A stretch of 64,000 nucleotides of DNA from Euphorbia lathyris (Eukaryota; Streptophyta; Magnoliopsida; Malpighiales; Euphorbiaceae), in assembly GCF_963576675.1 (NCBI RefSeq), contig NC_088916.1:76339501-76403500 (forward strand). The letters run 5' to 3'. Below, in pieces: positions 1 to 10,979 of the stretch (positions are counted from its first letter, which is position 1; each line of letters starts with the position of its first letter). The notes below the pieces were generated by a model. That model saw only the letters and a list, made by a program, of their open reading frames with translations, made no database searches and was not told the origin of the DNA. Position numbers and translations under genes: made by a program.

Positions 1-2819
1 TTTCTCGTGCCTTCATTCATTCCGTCAAAGATTGGAACACCATCATCCACAATGGATCGAGGAATTCCGATAGATGCAGCACTCAGCATACTCAACACAA
101 CGGCTTGAGACTTGCCAACCCAGTGCATGGTTTCAGTGAGCATTGCAAAAGCTTGATGAAACATCTTTAGCAAGGATGAATCATAATACTCATGCTGACC
201 GTTGATTTGGCGCACATTGCTGAAATTCGCTCGAGAATACTTCAGAATTTCGTTGGTTTTAAGCTCCTCAGTGGCCATCTCTTGCCTGTTTAAGTTCAGC
301 AGACACACAACCTCGCTAATTTGCTCAATGGAGCATTGAGAGGAGGTGGAAAGCTGGTGATTGGTTTTCTCTTGCTCAGTGTGAAGCTGGCTGAAGAGAT
401 GATGTACTTCGACAGAAGTGGCATATGTTGAGTTCACAGCTGACAATTGATGAATCTCCCCTTGCAGTGAGTTCAGATGGTTAACCATGGTCAGCTGGAG
501 TTCGACCAGCTTTGTTAAGGAGTCCTGCCTGGACTGTTGAGATTGTAGTGTAGTTATGACACTCAGAAGATCCTTCATACCTTTGATCTCCGTAAGAAGC
601 TGAGTGACAGATGAAAGTGGAGTTATCTCAACATTAGTAGACCCAGCGGCATTGGTGCTTGTTTGATGGAGGTCCTGGATAAGAGCTTGAGCTGAGTCAA
701 CGATTCTTCGACCAGACTCAGAGGCATTCAAATAGCTTAAGGATCCATCATTTGTTGACGCAGATGCCGGAGGAGGAGTAGAACCAAATAAGGGCAGTGT
801 TTGGTTCTGCTCATCATTAGAAGGCCCAACATTGTCAACGGCTGGCCTGGAATTAGGGTTGTCAATTGAAACTGACTGAATCTGATTATGCACATTGAGT
901 TGGGGAAGTGGAGGATCGGTAGAAAGTGTTCCTTGCTCAGGGTCAGGCTGAAGCTGACTAGGTGATGGAATTTGAGGAAGTTCAGTGTCCACCTGAGCAG
1001 GTAATTCCTTAGCTTGCTCAACAGGTTGAGGAGCGGAATCTTCGAGTACTTGCTCGGCATTACTTTGGTTTGCGGAAGCATTTAAATCGGCATGTTCCTT
1101 CGGAGAAACAGAGGCTTGATTTTTTGGTAACTCTGGTTGAGGCACAGGTGGGTTGGAGAAATATTGAAGATGTACCTCGGTAAGGTCAGTGATCTCATCC
1201 CTTAGAGGTGAGCTACCCATTAGGTCAATGATGGGTGCTCAGAATGCTTTCTTCTTCCTCAGTCTCTTTAGCTTTGGAGGAGTAGGGTCACAAGGGATGG
1301 ACTCAATGGAGTCAGTGGGTGAAGTTTCCCTTTGAACAACGGGAGCATTTGCTGTGTGCTCAGTTTCTGCTTCGTCAACCAACTCAGTGTTGATTGGTTC
1401 AAAATGCTCATCATCAACTGTTTCTTCAGTGTCATCCTGACCACTTTCTTCTTCTTCAGATTCATCATTAAGTTCTTCTTCCTCAAACTGTTCCTCCAAT
1501 TCTTCCTCGACAAACTGACCACCCAGTTGGTCTTGTTCTTCCTGATTATCTATCTGTTGCTCAGCGTCAACGTTTCAACTTTGTACGTAGTATGAGTTAG
1601 GAGGAACGACGACATCAGTCGGCATAGCATCAATAGGTCTTAACTCAAAATTGAGCTGTTTCTTCCTCTTCCTTAATGGTTGGTCATCAACCTCTCTTTC
1701 TTCTGTTTCAGGCACAGCTTGCCTAGGTCTTTTCTTAGCTGACCTAGATCCACCCTGACCTGGTTGAATCTGAGGCTTAGTTCCTCCGCAGAAAAATTTA
1801 AGCTTCTTTGGGGCAGGAGCAGCAGCTTTAGAGGTGCTCTGGACAGCCTTCCTCTTTCTTTGAGTTCTTCCCTTTCGAGTCACCGCCTCCTCAGCGTTCT
1901 AGACAGCTTCCCCTTTTCCTTTCTTCGGCACAATAGGTAGATTATGTGCCAAACTGAATAGGGCAGCAGCTGTAATCTCGGTTCCCCGAACTTGGATTTT
2001 CGCAATCATATCCACTTTGTGATCTTGGAGGATTCGAGTGATGAAGGAGCCCAGCCTAAGGGTCCCTGTACTTCGTAGAAACCCACCGATTATGAAGACA
2101 TGCATATTTATCGGCGTGTAAGTCAGCATGTGCCATATAAAACACTGCTCGAAATTGGTTGCTGAGTTGGTGCAGTTGATTTTAGGGTAAAGGAAGTTCG
2201 TCAGTATGTAATTGGCCATCTTTTGATGCTGACCCATAGAAGTGCTCGAAATTTCACCTACATGACCCTCAGGTTTACAGAAGGTCTGAACGTAGTCGGT
2301 TTTCTTATGGTCACCTGATTTACGAAGTATAGCTCCTTCGTTTTTCAATTTGAACAGTGAGGCAAGGTACGCTGGGTTGATGGAGATGTCCTTCCCTCAA
2401 ACACGAGTCGCCAGGTAGTCCCTGTTGTCATTGGCGATTTTCAGGTTGGCGTAGAATTCTCATACCAACTCAGGGTAAGTAGCATCCCGAACTGAGAACA
2501 GCTCGCTCCATCCATTGTTCTTGATCCACTCATAGAAAGGTTGCTCGGCCTCCACGAATCCTTTTGAGAACCACCGCGAGTGGTCAATCTTCCATTCCCT
2601 CACACTCTCAAAGACCTGAGTGTAGGTGCGTTTTACTACTTTCTTACCCTTGTCCTTTTGCTGTTGTTTTTCCTTCGCAGAGGTGGCTAGGACAGCTTGA
2701 GCTTTCTTGCTCGGTGTAGTAACTTCAGCGTGGTCACGCTGAGTAGGAAAAGTGGGATTGTCATCGGAGTGGTTATGGGAGAGACCGGCACCGGAGATAT
2801 TTAGAGAAGCTCTTGTCAT
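1..2819 (-). pseudogene. Accessory ORF of SIRE-type element A (C-terminus off the window)
   Basis: One reading frame runs from the ATG at 2819 to base 1 without a frameshift, broken only by five stops at 2462-2460, 2399-2397, 1901-1899, 1577-1575 and 1241-1239 (four TGA, one TAG). Comparison with C suggests four of them replaced CGA or CAG; the TAG at 1901 is less certain. Order: S/T/K-rich start with the conserved LNISGAG; a 'putative plant transposon protein'-like domain (about codons 65-310, with RWFSKGF, MGQHQKMANYILTNF, FEQCFIWHMLTY); K/R-rich blocks such as KRKAV and LRKRKK; an acidic run near 1440-1500; a P/Q/S linker; then a helical tail with QLTMVNHLNSLQG and VLSMLSAASIGIP. No signal peptide or membrane helix is seen. 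Function unknown; a homologous ORF sits after pol in B and C. Confidence 0.8.
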
Positions 2820-2920
2820 ATTCTCAGAGAAGTTTTGGTAAGTTTGGGAATTGTTGAGAGAGAGAGTATGAATGCCAAAGATTTCTAAGCGTAAAGAAAT
2901 AAAAGTGGGAATTCATCCAC

Positions 2921-2930
2921 TATTTATAGA
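2921..2930 (-). promoter_or_regulatory. TATA box before the accessory ORF of element A
   Basis: The minus strand reads TCTATAAATA, about 100 bp before the ATG at 2819 and outside any LTR. The same box at the same distance occurs in B (34933-34924) and C (43679-43670), and it resembles the LTR TATA of element C (CTATAAATAG). This points to a separate transcript for the accessory ORF. Transcription itself cannot be seen from sequence. Confidence 0.6.
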
Positions 2931-3045
2931 TATGTTGAGTTAATCCAAGGCGTTGGGTTGTCCATTTTACCTCGATATTCTCAATCGACAAAGATTCTGG
3001 CATTTATGACACATACGGCGCGTGTATTTTCTAATTATAGCCTCT

Positions 3046-3393
3046 ACGACCGAGTTAGAGTACATCGCTGCTGCGGAAGCAGTAAAGGAAGCAGTTTGGA
3101 TTAGAAAGTTCATTACAGAACTAGGTGTGGTGCCTGACATTGTCAATCCCATTACTCTGTACTGTGATAACAATGGAGACATTGCTCAAGCAAAGGAACC
3201 ACGGTCTCATAATGCATCTAAGCACTACCTAAAGCGATACCACATCATTAGAGAGATTGTGGCTAGAGAAGATGTGAGAATAGAAAGAGTACCTACAGAG
3301 GACAACGTTGCAGATCCGTTGACAAAGCCTTTAACCCAGAAAGTACATGATCGTCATTTAACTTCTACTGGGATAAGTTTTAGAAACAATTGA
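3046..3393 (+). pseudogene. RNase H C-terminal fragment of an extra E copy
   Basis: This begins inside pol at the RNase H motif TTELEYIAAAEA and continues to the pol stop with the signature YCDNNGDIAQAKE and the end VADPLTKPL. It matches the E pol 3' end (about 10612-10959) almost base for base, with changes such as ELEY for ESEY. There is no reverse transcriptase upstream; the sequence to the left is the accessory-ORF promoter of element A. It is followed directly by a normal polypurine tract and LTR, so it is the tail of a second internal unit, not a separate gene. Confidence 0.9.
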
Positions 3394-3399
3394 CTTTAG

Positions 3400-3413
3400 T
3401 CCAAGTGGGAGTA
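3400..3413 (+). other. Polypurine tract before left LTR of E
   Basis: The purine-rich CAAGTGGGAGTA lies directly before the LTR start TGTTGGGG at 3414, where plus-strand DNA synthesis is primed in LTR elements. The same tract precedes the right LTR at 10967-10979. Confidence 0.75.
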
Positions 3414-5492
3414 TGTTGGGGTTTTGTGTCCTATAGTCAATTGTTGCAGGATACAAACTTATTGTAAATGAATTGTTCTTTATATCATTTGTTTTAATGA
3501 GATATATGTTTTATAACTATATAAAGGCAATCCCTTTTAAGCACTAAATAAAGTCTAATAAAAGGAAATCCGTAAGTTTGTTTAAAGTGATTATAAAGTG
3601 TTCATACAAGCATGAAGTGAGACAAAACTTTATAATAAACTAATAAACTTAAAACCACCCCAAGTCAAGTGATATATTTAGGATTGATATATCACAGTTG
3701 AGACTTGTATGTAACAATGTCTTCTGTCCGACAGAAAGCTGATCTCACAAGCTTCACATATATAGATATCTAGACAGTTACATAGATCCGGTGAAACGTT
3801 GTTCATTAGGATTGGGGATCCGACTTGAGATAACAGGATGGGTAGATTCATCATTGTCAACTGTTCATCTCATTGGTATTAATAGGTATAACTAATCCTC
3901 AGACTCAAAGGAATGTTAATTGGTCATCCTGAATTACTGAATGTGAGACTTTGATCCTGTGGTCCCACGATCCTTAACAGAGATGACTCTGGGGTGTGAA
4001 CTACAAAGGTTGGGTGTCACAGGAAGTAATTTCAGGGTAGTTATACATTGGATTGAGCATTTATCACTCCCGATTAATGGGAGATACATCCAAGGATCGC
4101 TTGTGGAAGACTCGAATCTAAACCCTTGCAAGGTGATAGCTTAAGAGTAGAAATTCGGATTTCACTTAACCTATCTTTTTGAGTTGACTCGGCCAATAAC
4201 AAGTAAAACGAACGTCTCGCTATATGTGACTTGACATTACCCATAGTCATAAGATTCAGTTCAAGGATGTAGTTGATAAAGGATCGTATTATACCGTAAC
4301 TAATACGGAAGGGTTAACGACAGAATCAACCTGTCTTCTTAACGGACTCTGGGGGAATGATTACAGACTTGCCTATAACATACTCAGTACATCATTCCGT
4401 TATGCAAGGATTAAATATAATTCTTGAAGAAATTAATTTAATAGTTGCATACGGCCAGAAGTAGTAAGAACCTAATGGATCACACATAAGACTTGGAACC
4501 AAAAGAGAGATAGATATGATTAATAGATGGAAGCCCAATTGAGCCCAGTAAGGCCCATTTATATAGAAGGGGGGCCGAAATTTATATATAGTAAATAAGG
4601 AATTATTTTAATTCCATTAATCCTAATTTGATTAGGTTTGTGAGTTAAATTAATTAAGAGATAATTAAGTTAGGAGTTTTAATTAGATTAATATACTCCT
4701 ATTATTATCCAATTAGGTTATTTATTATTATCCTAAATGTATTTGATATATTATAAGATAATAATTAGGAATCCTATTCCGAATGGAATTCCTATTAAGT
4801 AACCTATTCCTATCTAACTAGGGTTTAGATACAAGCGACTATATATATACCCCCTCCCTATGAGAATTTCGACTAAGCTAAGCCTATATCCCTCCCCACT
4901 TGTGATTTTCGAAATTGCTTAAGAGAGAGAGAAAAGAATTCTATTCCCAAGTTCGTGAACAAGAATTCATACGGCATTCCATCGATTGATTAATCTTATT
5001 CATCCCTCTTTCTCTTTGATCTTGTGTTGGTTTATTAGAGGCAATCTATTTTGGTTGCATCTCATAAGGGTTGATTCTAACTTAATCTCACTGTGTTCAC
5101 GAAAGAAGGAAAAACAATCAAAAGGGAGAAATTCGTTTTTCTTCGCCTACATCAGGTCAGTTCACTATTTCGAGGATCCCCGGAGATTGAACCGTCGGAT
5201 CGTCGCGATTTTTGGACAGTAGCTTCTAGACATATTCTTCCACGTTTCCACCGAAGGGATTGTTGTTCGGAGTTCTGGAAGGTCTGTTTCGGATAGGGGC
5301 AGATTGGTAAACTGTTTACATCTCCTTTGAAGTTGTGGGCACTTCGTTTGCAACGGTAGATTGATCATCGAAAGGTATTTCTTCTTATCCCTCTTTATAT
5401 GAAATAACGATTAACGGATCCTATGGTTAAAAAGAAGTAGGCTAAATTTTTTTTATATTTCCGCTGCTATACTTTAGCCTTAATTTCCTTCA
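3414..5492 (+). repeat. Left LTR of element E
   Basis: It runs from TGTTGGGG to CCTTCA (TG...CA ends), between a polypurine tract and a tRNA-Met primer site. It is about 2079 bp long. A TATA-like TATATATA at 4840-4849 with a following CCCCCTCCC stretch is a plausible promoter. Small ORFs inside it are not conserved as proteins and are ignored. Confidence 0.92.
4839..4850 (+). promoter_or_regulatory. Putative TATA box in left LTR of E
   Basis: CTATATATATAC is followed by pyrimidine-rich CCCCCTCCC about 640 bp before the LTR end. The same box is at 12404-12415 in the right LTR. It is the best TATA candidate in this LTR; the start site is inferred only. Confidence 0.45.
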
Positions 5493-5493
5493 G

Positions 5494-5506
5494 TGGTATC
5501 AGAGCC
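5494..5506 (+). other. Primer binding site of E (tRNA-Met type)
   Basis: TGGTATCAGAGCC starts two bases after the LTR. It is the usual primer site of plant copia elements, complementary to the 3' end of initiator tRNA-Met. Confidence 0.9.
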
Positions 5507-7070
5507 ATCGTTAAATCCGTTATTTCATATATGAAAATATAGAAGTTTTCAATAGGATTGAATAAATATTTATGGTTAGGATTAATTGACAAATAGTATT
5601 GATTGATTAATTCTAAAGATAAATAAAGTTTTGATTAATTGTTAATTAAAACTGATTATGCTTATGTTCCTAATTATTTCGGTTGATAATCATTATAACA
5701 AAATCTATTAGTTTTATAGTTAGGTTGATAAAATTAGTTTTATTAATTCTAAATGATAAAACGGAAATCTATTGTAGATTATCCTATTTCTGAAAACCGT
5801 TTTAAAATTGTTTTAGAATGTTTTCAGAAATTAATAGTTTTCTGTTTTGATTATCGAATGAATAATTCGTTTAAATGTTTGTTTTTACCAATATGTAAAT
5901 CAAAGTGTTAAATGAATTAAAATCAAAATAAATGGGACGAGCATAATCAACGTTTTATATGGTTATATTAATCAAATGATTAATATAAAGATACAAAACG
6001 ATTAGAAGTAAAATTGGATGAAAGTTAATTTGACGAGTTAATGTGATTAACCTAAATATTACATAAGCCGGTTATGTAATCAACCAATTAAATTTATTTA
6101 ATTGAGTCTATGCATGTTTGGAGTTATGGACATATTTGGACCCTCTTTTAGTCTTTTGGTATTTTTGAAATAGGGCATACGCGTCCTGCCTTTCTACTAT
6201 CTATTGATATTTCTCTTCTCATCTGATTCCCTTCAATTCAATTGAAGTTTTCTTATAGTAGTATAGAAATTAAAATGTAATTTCAAGGCGCCAAGGAGAA
6301 GACGGAGGACCTAAAGAGAAATATGTAATAGTTAGTATTTCCTTAGGTTTGGCCTTTTATTCTGTCTCTGGCTCGACGGAATAGTTTAGATGATATGTCC
6401 ATAACGCCAATGTATGTGAATGTATGTATGTCTGATGTATGCTAAAGCAAATCAAGACTAAGTTAGATTATGCGACTTAAATAAAATCCCTCATTAAAAA
6501 GTTAAGTAAATAAGTAAGTTATTAAAATCGGTTGCCCCTCCCTAATATTATAATTCAGCCGGCAGTACTGGGGGCCTTTGGGTTGTTGAGTAAACTCAAG
6601 CTCGGGGTCTTATGGTAACACCTAGATTATCGAAAATCGTTCTTTCATGAATATGGGGTAATACTTAAATTAGATTATGATAATTGGATGAGCAAACTCA
6701 TGTTGTCATAAACTAATGGGCAAAATGGTTGGGATTAATATGAATGACATATTAGTTACTAATGTGGTTAGTAACCCAATAACCTAGGAATCACATTCGA
6801 GATGTGATTGATTGCATGAATCTACCTAACGAATGGGACTAGCTTGTTGGCTAAAGTCAAGGCGAAATCTCAGGAGTTAGGATCCTAGCTCACTAAAGGA
6901 TTTGTGAAATTCTTCGAATTAATATGGAGGGTTATTAATTTGGCAAAATAGTGGGAGCAATCTGAAATAAATTAAAAGGCCTATAATTTTAGATTGTTAT
7001 ACTTTAAAGCAAATGAATAACATACGTTTACTCTTTCTCACTCTCAGTTTAATTAAATACTCTTAAAATC
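5507..7070 (+). other. Untranslated leader of E
   Basis: About 1.56 kb of AT-rich DNA lies between the primer site and the gag ATG. I see no ORF of interest and no strong repeat. Long 5' leaders are common in copia elements; packaging signals would be expected here but cannot be recognised by eye. Confidence 0.6.
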
Positions 7071-7996
7071 ATGACTAACACCAATCTGCAAAATACATTT
7101 ACCGATAACAAGTTGAATAGTTCAAACTTCACCGACTGGTATCGCAACCTCAAAATTGTTTTGAAGTTCGATAAAATAGGGTATGTATTTGATACATCGA
7201 TACCCCCTATCCCTGAGGATGATGCTCCCATCGAGGAAATCGATGCTTACCAGAAGCACAAGGCTGATGACGATCATGCCGGATGCATCATACTTGCATC
7301 GACGACATCGGAATTAAAAAAGGCAACTATGCCTGTTCCATCATCGTGCACCTAAAGGAACTGTTTGGGAAACAGACCAGGTGCGAAGGCTACGAGATAT
7401 CCAAGTTGCTATATCGCTGCAAGATGCAAGAGGGCACATCTGTCATGACACATTGTGTCAAGATGATAGGCTATATTACCAAACTTTCTAGTATTGGATT
7501 TGTGATGGACAACGAATTAAGTACTGACTTGGTTCTTCAGTCCCTCCCAGAGAGTTATTCACAGTTCATCATGAACTACCAAATGAATGACTTGCAAACC
7601 TCTCTTGAAGAGCTTGCAAACATGCTCAAATCAGTTGAGCCCAATATGAAGAAAGACAAGGCCATACCGGCTCTTGTCATCGAGGGATCGAGGAAAAGAA
7701 AAGGGAAATTTCCCAATTCTAAACATCCCAAGAAAGGTAAGAAAGATGTGTCCAAGGGAAAGGAAGTTAAGAAGCCCAAAAGAGAGTGCCACTTCTGTGG
7801 TAAAGACGGGCATTGGAAGAGAAACTGCAAGGAGTATCTAGCCACCCTCAAGAAGGGAAAAGGCGGTGCTTCTTCATCTGGTATGTTCTATATTGAAATA
7901 AATACGGTTTCATTGTCTGAATCTTGGGTACTTGATACCGGATGTGGATCCCATATCTGTACAAATATGCAGGAGATAAACAGACTAAGGAACTAA
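7071..7996 (+). pseudogene. Copia gag with start of protease, element E (frameshifted)
   Basis: The start MTNTNLQNTFTDNKLNSSNF with FTDWYRNLKIVLK is the typical copia-type gag N-terminus. The first frame ends at 7355 after about 94 codons, and the gag sequence continues in another frame from about 7330. This second part holds a basic linker and one CCHC zinc knuckle (CHFCGKDGHWKRNC, near 7790-7830) that binds genomic RNA, then the protease catalytic motif WVLDTGCGSH at about 7927. A further shift near 7965 leads into the pol frame (7942-10959). Two frameshifts therefore separate gag, protease and pol, so this copy probably cannot make a normal polyprotein. A programmed frameshift is possible but less likely, since copia elements usually use one frame. 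Confidence 0.85.
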
Positions 7997-10959
7997 AGAA
8001 AGGAAGCATAAACTTGCGAGTGGGAAATGGAGCAAGAGTTGCCGCCCTCGCAATTGGAGATTATGTTTTACTTTTGCCCTCTGGGCTTGTAATAGAATTA
8101 AGGAATTGTTTATACGTTCCTGAGATGTCTCGTAACATTATTTCTATTAGCCGTCTCGTTGACGACGGTTTTCATATTTCAATAAAGAACAATAGTTGCA
8201 ATTTTTATAAAGATTCGATCTTTTATTTTTCAGGAATATCACAAAATGGGATTTATGTGTTAGATGATAAAACTCCTATTTTTGCAATTGATACCAAAAG
8301 ACATAAGCTAGATAATTCAACTTACTTGTGGCATTGTCGTTTAGGCCATATAAACAAGAGACGCATGCTAAAGCTACATTCAGATGGGCTTATAGATCCA
8401 ATCGATTCTGAATCATTGGAAACATGCGAATCATGTTTAAAAGGTAAAATGACAAAGACACCCTTTAGCAATAAAGGTGAGCGTGTATCAGACACTCTAG
8501 GACTCATTCATTCAGATGTATGTGGTCCTATGTCAGTCCAAGCAAGAGGAGGATTCAGATACTTCATTAGCTTCATAGATGACCATACTCGCTATGGTTA
8601 TATCTACTTGATGAGGCACAAATCAGAAGCTTTTGACAAGTTCAAATGCTTCAAGAATGAAGTGGAAAATCAATTAGGAAAGAAAATAAAGACGCTTCGA
8701 TCCGATCGAGGTGGTGAATATCTTTCAGATGATTTTCTGAATTATCTAACTGAATGTGGGATATGCTCACAATGGACACCTCCCTATACACCACAACACA
8801 ATGGTGTATCCGAGAGGAGAAACCGTACCCTATTAGATATGGTACGATCCATGATGAGCATGGCCTTACTTCCAAAGTCATTCTGGGGCTATGCCTTAGA
8901 AACTGCCCTCTTCACCCTGAATCGAGTACCAACTAAATCCGCTAGTTCCACACCATATGAATTGTTCGTTGGTAGGAAACCTGTGTTCTCATTTATGAGA
9001 GTATGGGGTTGTTCAGCATATGTCAAACACATAGCGTCCGACAAATTAGATTCTAAATCTGATAAATGTTTCTTCATTGGATATCCCAAAGAAACCATAG
9101 GGTATTACTTCTATCATCCAGATGATCAGAAAGTAATAGTATCCAGACACGCAACCTTCTTAGAGAAAGAGTTTCTCGAAGAAACACAAAAGGGAAGCGT
9201 GATTGAACTCGACGAAGTTCAAGAGGAAGAAACGCCGACTGAAACAACAGAAGCGGTTGAGGTACCCGAAGAAGTCCCATTAGATGAGACAACAGTGGCA
9301 CCTATTCGTAAATCACGAAGAGTTCGTGAACTCCTAGTTAGATATGGTTTTCTAGTGGGAGATGATAACGAGGTTCCCATGTTAGACGACGAACCCGAAA
9401 ACTACGAAGAGGCTCTTACTAGTCCAGATTCTAAAGCATGGCTTGAAGCCATGGATTCTGAAATGGATTCCATGCATACTAACCAAGTGTGGACTTTGGT
9501 TGATCCACCCAAAGGGATAATTCCCATTGGGTGCAGGTGGATCTTCAAAAAGAAGTCTGACATGGATGGAAAGGTTAGCACCTACAAGGCTAGGCTGGTA
9601 GCGAAAGGATATCGTGAGAAACAAGGTGTTGATTATGACGAAACCTTCTCTCCTGTTGCTATGTCCAAATCAATCAGAATCATGCTTGCAATTGCCGCTC
9701 ATTTTGATTATGAGATTTGGCAAATGGATGTGAAAACAGCTTTCCTAAATGGAAACCTGCTTGATGATGTATACATGATGCAGCCTGAAGGTTTCATATC
9801 AAAGAATGCAAATAAAGTTTGCAAACTTCAGAGATCCATTTATGGACTCAAGCAAGCATCTAGAAGCTGGAATAAGCGTTTTGACGAAACCATAAAACAA
9901 TTTGGTTTCAAACAAAATTGCGAAGAAGCTTGCATTTACAAGAAAGCAAGTGGGAGCTCTATAGCATTTCTCATACTATATGTGGACGATATACTGTTAA
10001 TGCGAAATGACATTGCTCTATTACAATCGGTGAAAGTATGGTTATCCGGTAACTTCTCAATGAAAGACCTTGGTGAAGCAGCCTATATACTTGGTATAAA
10101 GATCTATAGGGATAGATCACGTAGACTGCTTGGTCTTTCACAGGCTACATACATTGAAAAGGTGCTAAATCGGTTTAGCATGCTTGAATCGAAACGAGGT
10201 AACTTACCCATGGTACATGGAGTAAAGTTAAACAATCATCAATGTCCTAAAACTGATGATGACAAACGACGCATGGCTGTAGTCCTGTACGCCAGCGCGA
10301 TCGGTTCGATTATGTATGCTATGCTATGCACTAGACCCGACGTAGCATTCGCATTATCTGTAACGAGTCGTTACCAAGGGAATCTGGGAGACGAGCACTG
10401 GATTGCCGTCAAGAACATTCTTAAGTACTTGAGAAGAACTAAAGATATGTTTCTAGTGTACGGAGAAGGAGATCTGAAAATACAAGGATTTTCAGACGCT
10501 AGTCATCTCACAGATGAGAATGATTTTAAATCCCAATCAGGATACCTGTTTATCCTAAATGGGGGCGCGGTCAGTTGGAAAAGTTCCAAGAAGGGAAGCG
10601 TAGCTTTCTCTACGACCGAGTCAGAGTACATCGCTGTTGCGGAAGCAGCAAAGGAAGCAGTTTGGATTAGAAAGTTCATTACAGAACTAGGTGTGGTGCC
10701 TGACATTATCAATCCCATTACTCTGTACTGTGATAACAATGGAGACATTGCTCAAGCAAAGGAACCACGGTCTCATAATGCATCTAAGCACTACCTAAAG
10801 CGATACCACATCATTAGAGAGATTGTGGCTAGAGAAGATGTGAGAATAGAAAGAGTACCTACAGAGGACAACGTTGCAGATCCGTTGACAAAGCCTTTAA
10901 CCCAGAAAGTACATGATCGTCATTTAACTTCTACTGGGATAAGTTTTAGAAACAATTGA
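7942..10959 (+). CDS. pol: Copia pol of element E: integrase, reverse transcriptase, RNase H
   Basis: An intact 1005-codon ORF. Domains in order: rest of the protease and GAG-pre-integrase (HCRLGH near residue 130, CESCLKGK near 161); integrase core with Asp in HSDVCGP (190) and SDRGGEY (254) and Glu in SERRNRT (290); reverse transcriptase with QMDVKTAFLNG and the active-site YVDD near 680; RNase H with SDASH near 852 and TTESEYIA near 893; end DPLTKPL. These copy RNA into DNA and integrate it. The listed start is only the first Met in this frame; the natural polyprotein begins in gag, from which this frame is separated by a shift near 7965. Pol is the best-preserved coding region in the window. 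I assign Ty1/copia but not the lineage. Confidence 0.93.
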   Translation: MWIPYLYKYAGDKQTKELKKGSINLRVGNGARVAALAIGDYVLLLPSGLVIELRNCLYVPEMSRNIISISRLVDDGFHISIKNNSCNFYKDSIFYFSGISQNGIYVLDDKTPIFAIDTKRHKLDNSTYLWHCRLGHINKRRMLKLHSDGLIDPIDSESLETCESCLKGKMTKTPFSNKGERVSDTLGLIHSDVCGPMSVQARGGFRYFISFIDDHTRYGYIYLMRHKSEAFDKFKCFKNEVENQLGKKIKTLRSDRGGEYLSDDFLNYLTECGICSQWTPPYTPQHNGVSERRNRTLLDMVRSMMSMALLPKSFWGYALETALFTLNRVPTKSASSTPYELFVGRKPVFSFMRVWGCSAYVKHIASDKLDSKSDKCFFIGYPKETIGYYFYHPDDQKVIVSRHATFLEKEFLEETQKGSVIELDEVQEEETPTETTEAVEVPEEVPLDETTVAPIRKSRRVRELLVRYGFLVGDDNEVPMLDDEPENYEEALTSPDSKAWLEAMDSEMDSMHTNQVWTLVDPPKGIIPIGCRWIFKKKSDMDGKVSTYKARLVAKGYREKQGVDYDETFSPVAMSKSIRIMLAIAAHFDYEIWQMDVKTAFLNGNLLDDVYMMQPEGFISKNANKVCKLQRSIYGLKQASRSWNKRFDETIKQFGFKQNCEEACIYKKASGSSIAFLILYVDDILLMRNDIALLQSVKVWLSGNFSMKDLGEAAYILGIKIYRDRSRRLLGLSQATYIEKVLNRFSMLESKRGNLPMVHGVKLNNHQCPKTDDDKRRMAVVLYASAIGSIMYAMLCTRPDVAFALSVTSRYQGNLGDEHWIAVKNILKYLRRTKDMFLVYGEGDLKIQGFSDASHLTDENDFKSQSGYLFILNGGAVSWKSSKKGSVAFSTTESEYIAVAEAAKEAVWIRKFITELGVVPDIINPITLYCDNNGDIAQAKEPRSHNASKHYLKRYHIIREIVAREDVRIERVPTEDNVADPLTKPLTQKVHDRHLTSTGISFRNN

Positions 10960-10965
10960 CTTTAG

Positions 10966-10979
10966 TCCAAGTGGGAGTA
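10966..10979 (+). other. Polypurine tract before right LTR of E
   Basis: CAAGTGGGAGTA lies just before the LTR start at 10980, identical to the copy before the left LTR. Confidence 0.75.

Noticed and set aside
737..1595. Other-frame ORFs overlapping the A accessory ORF
   Set aside because: Phe/Leu- or Lys-rich shadows of the conserved frame; not conserved in B or C.
7071..7996. Programmed frameshift in E gag
   Set aside because: Two shifts are needed, no slippery heptamer with a structure was recognised, and copia elements usually use one frame; mutation is simpler.
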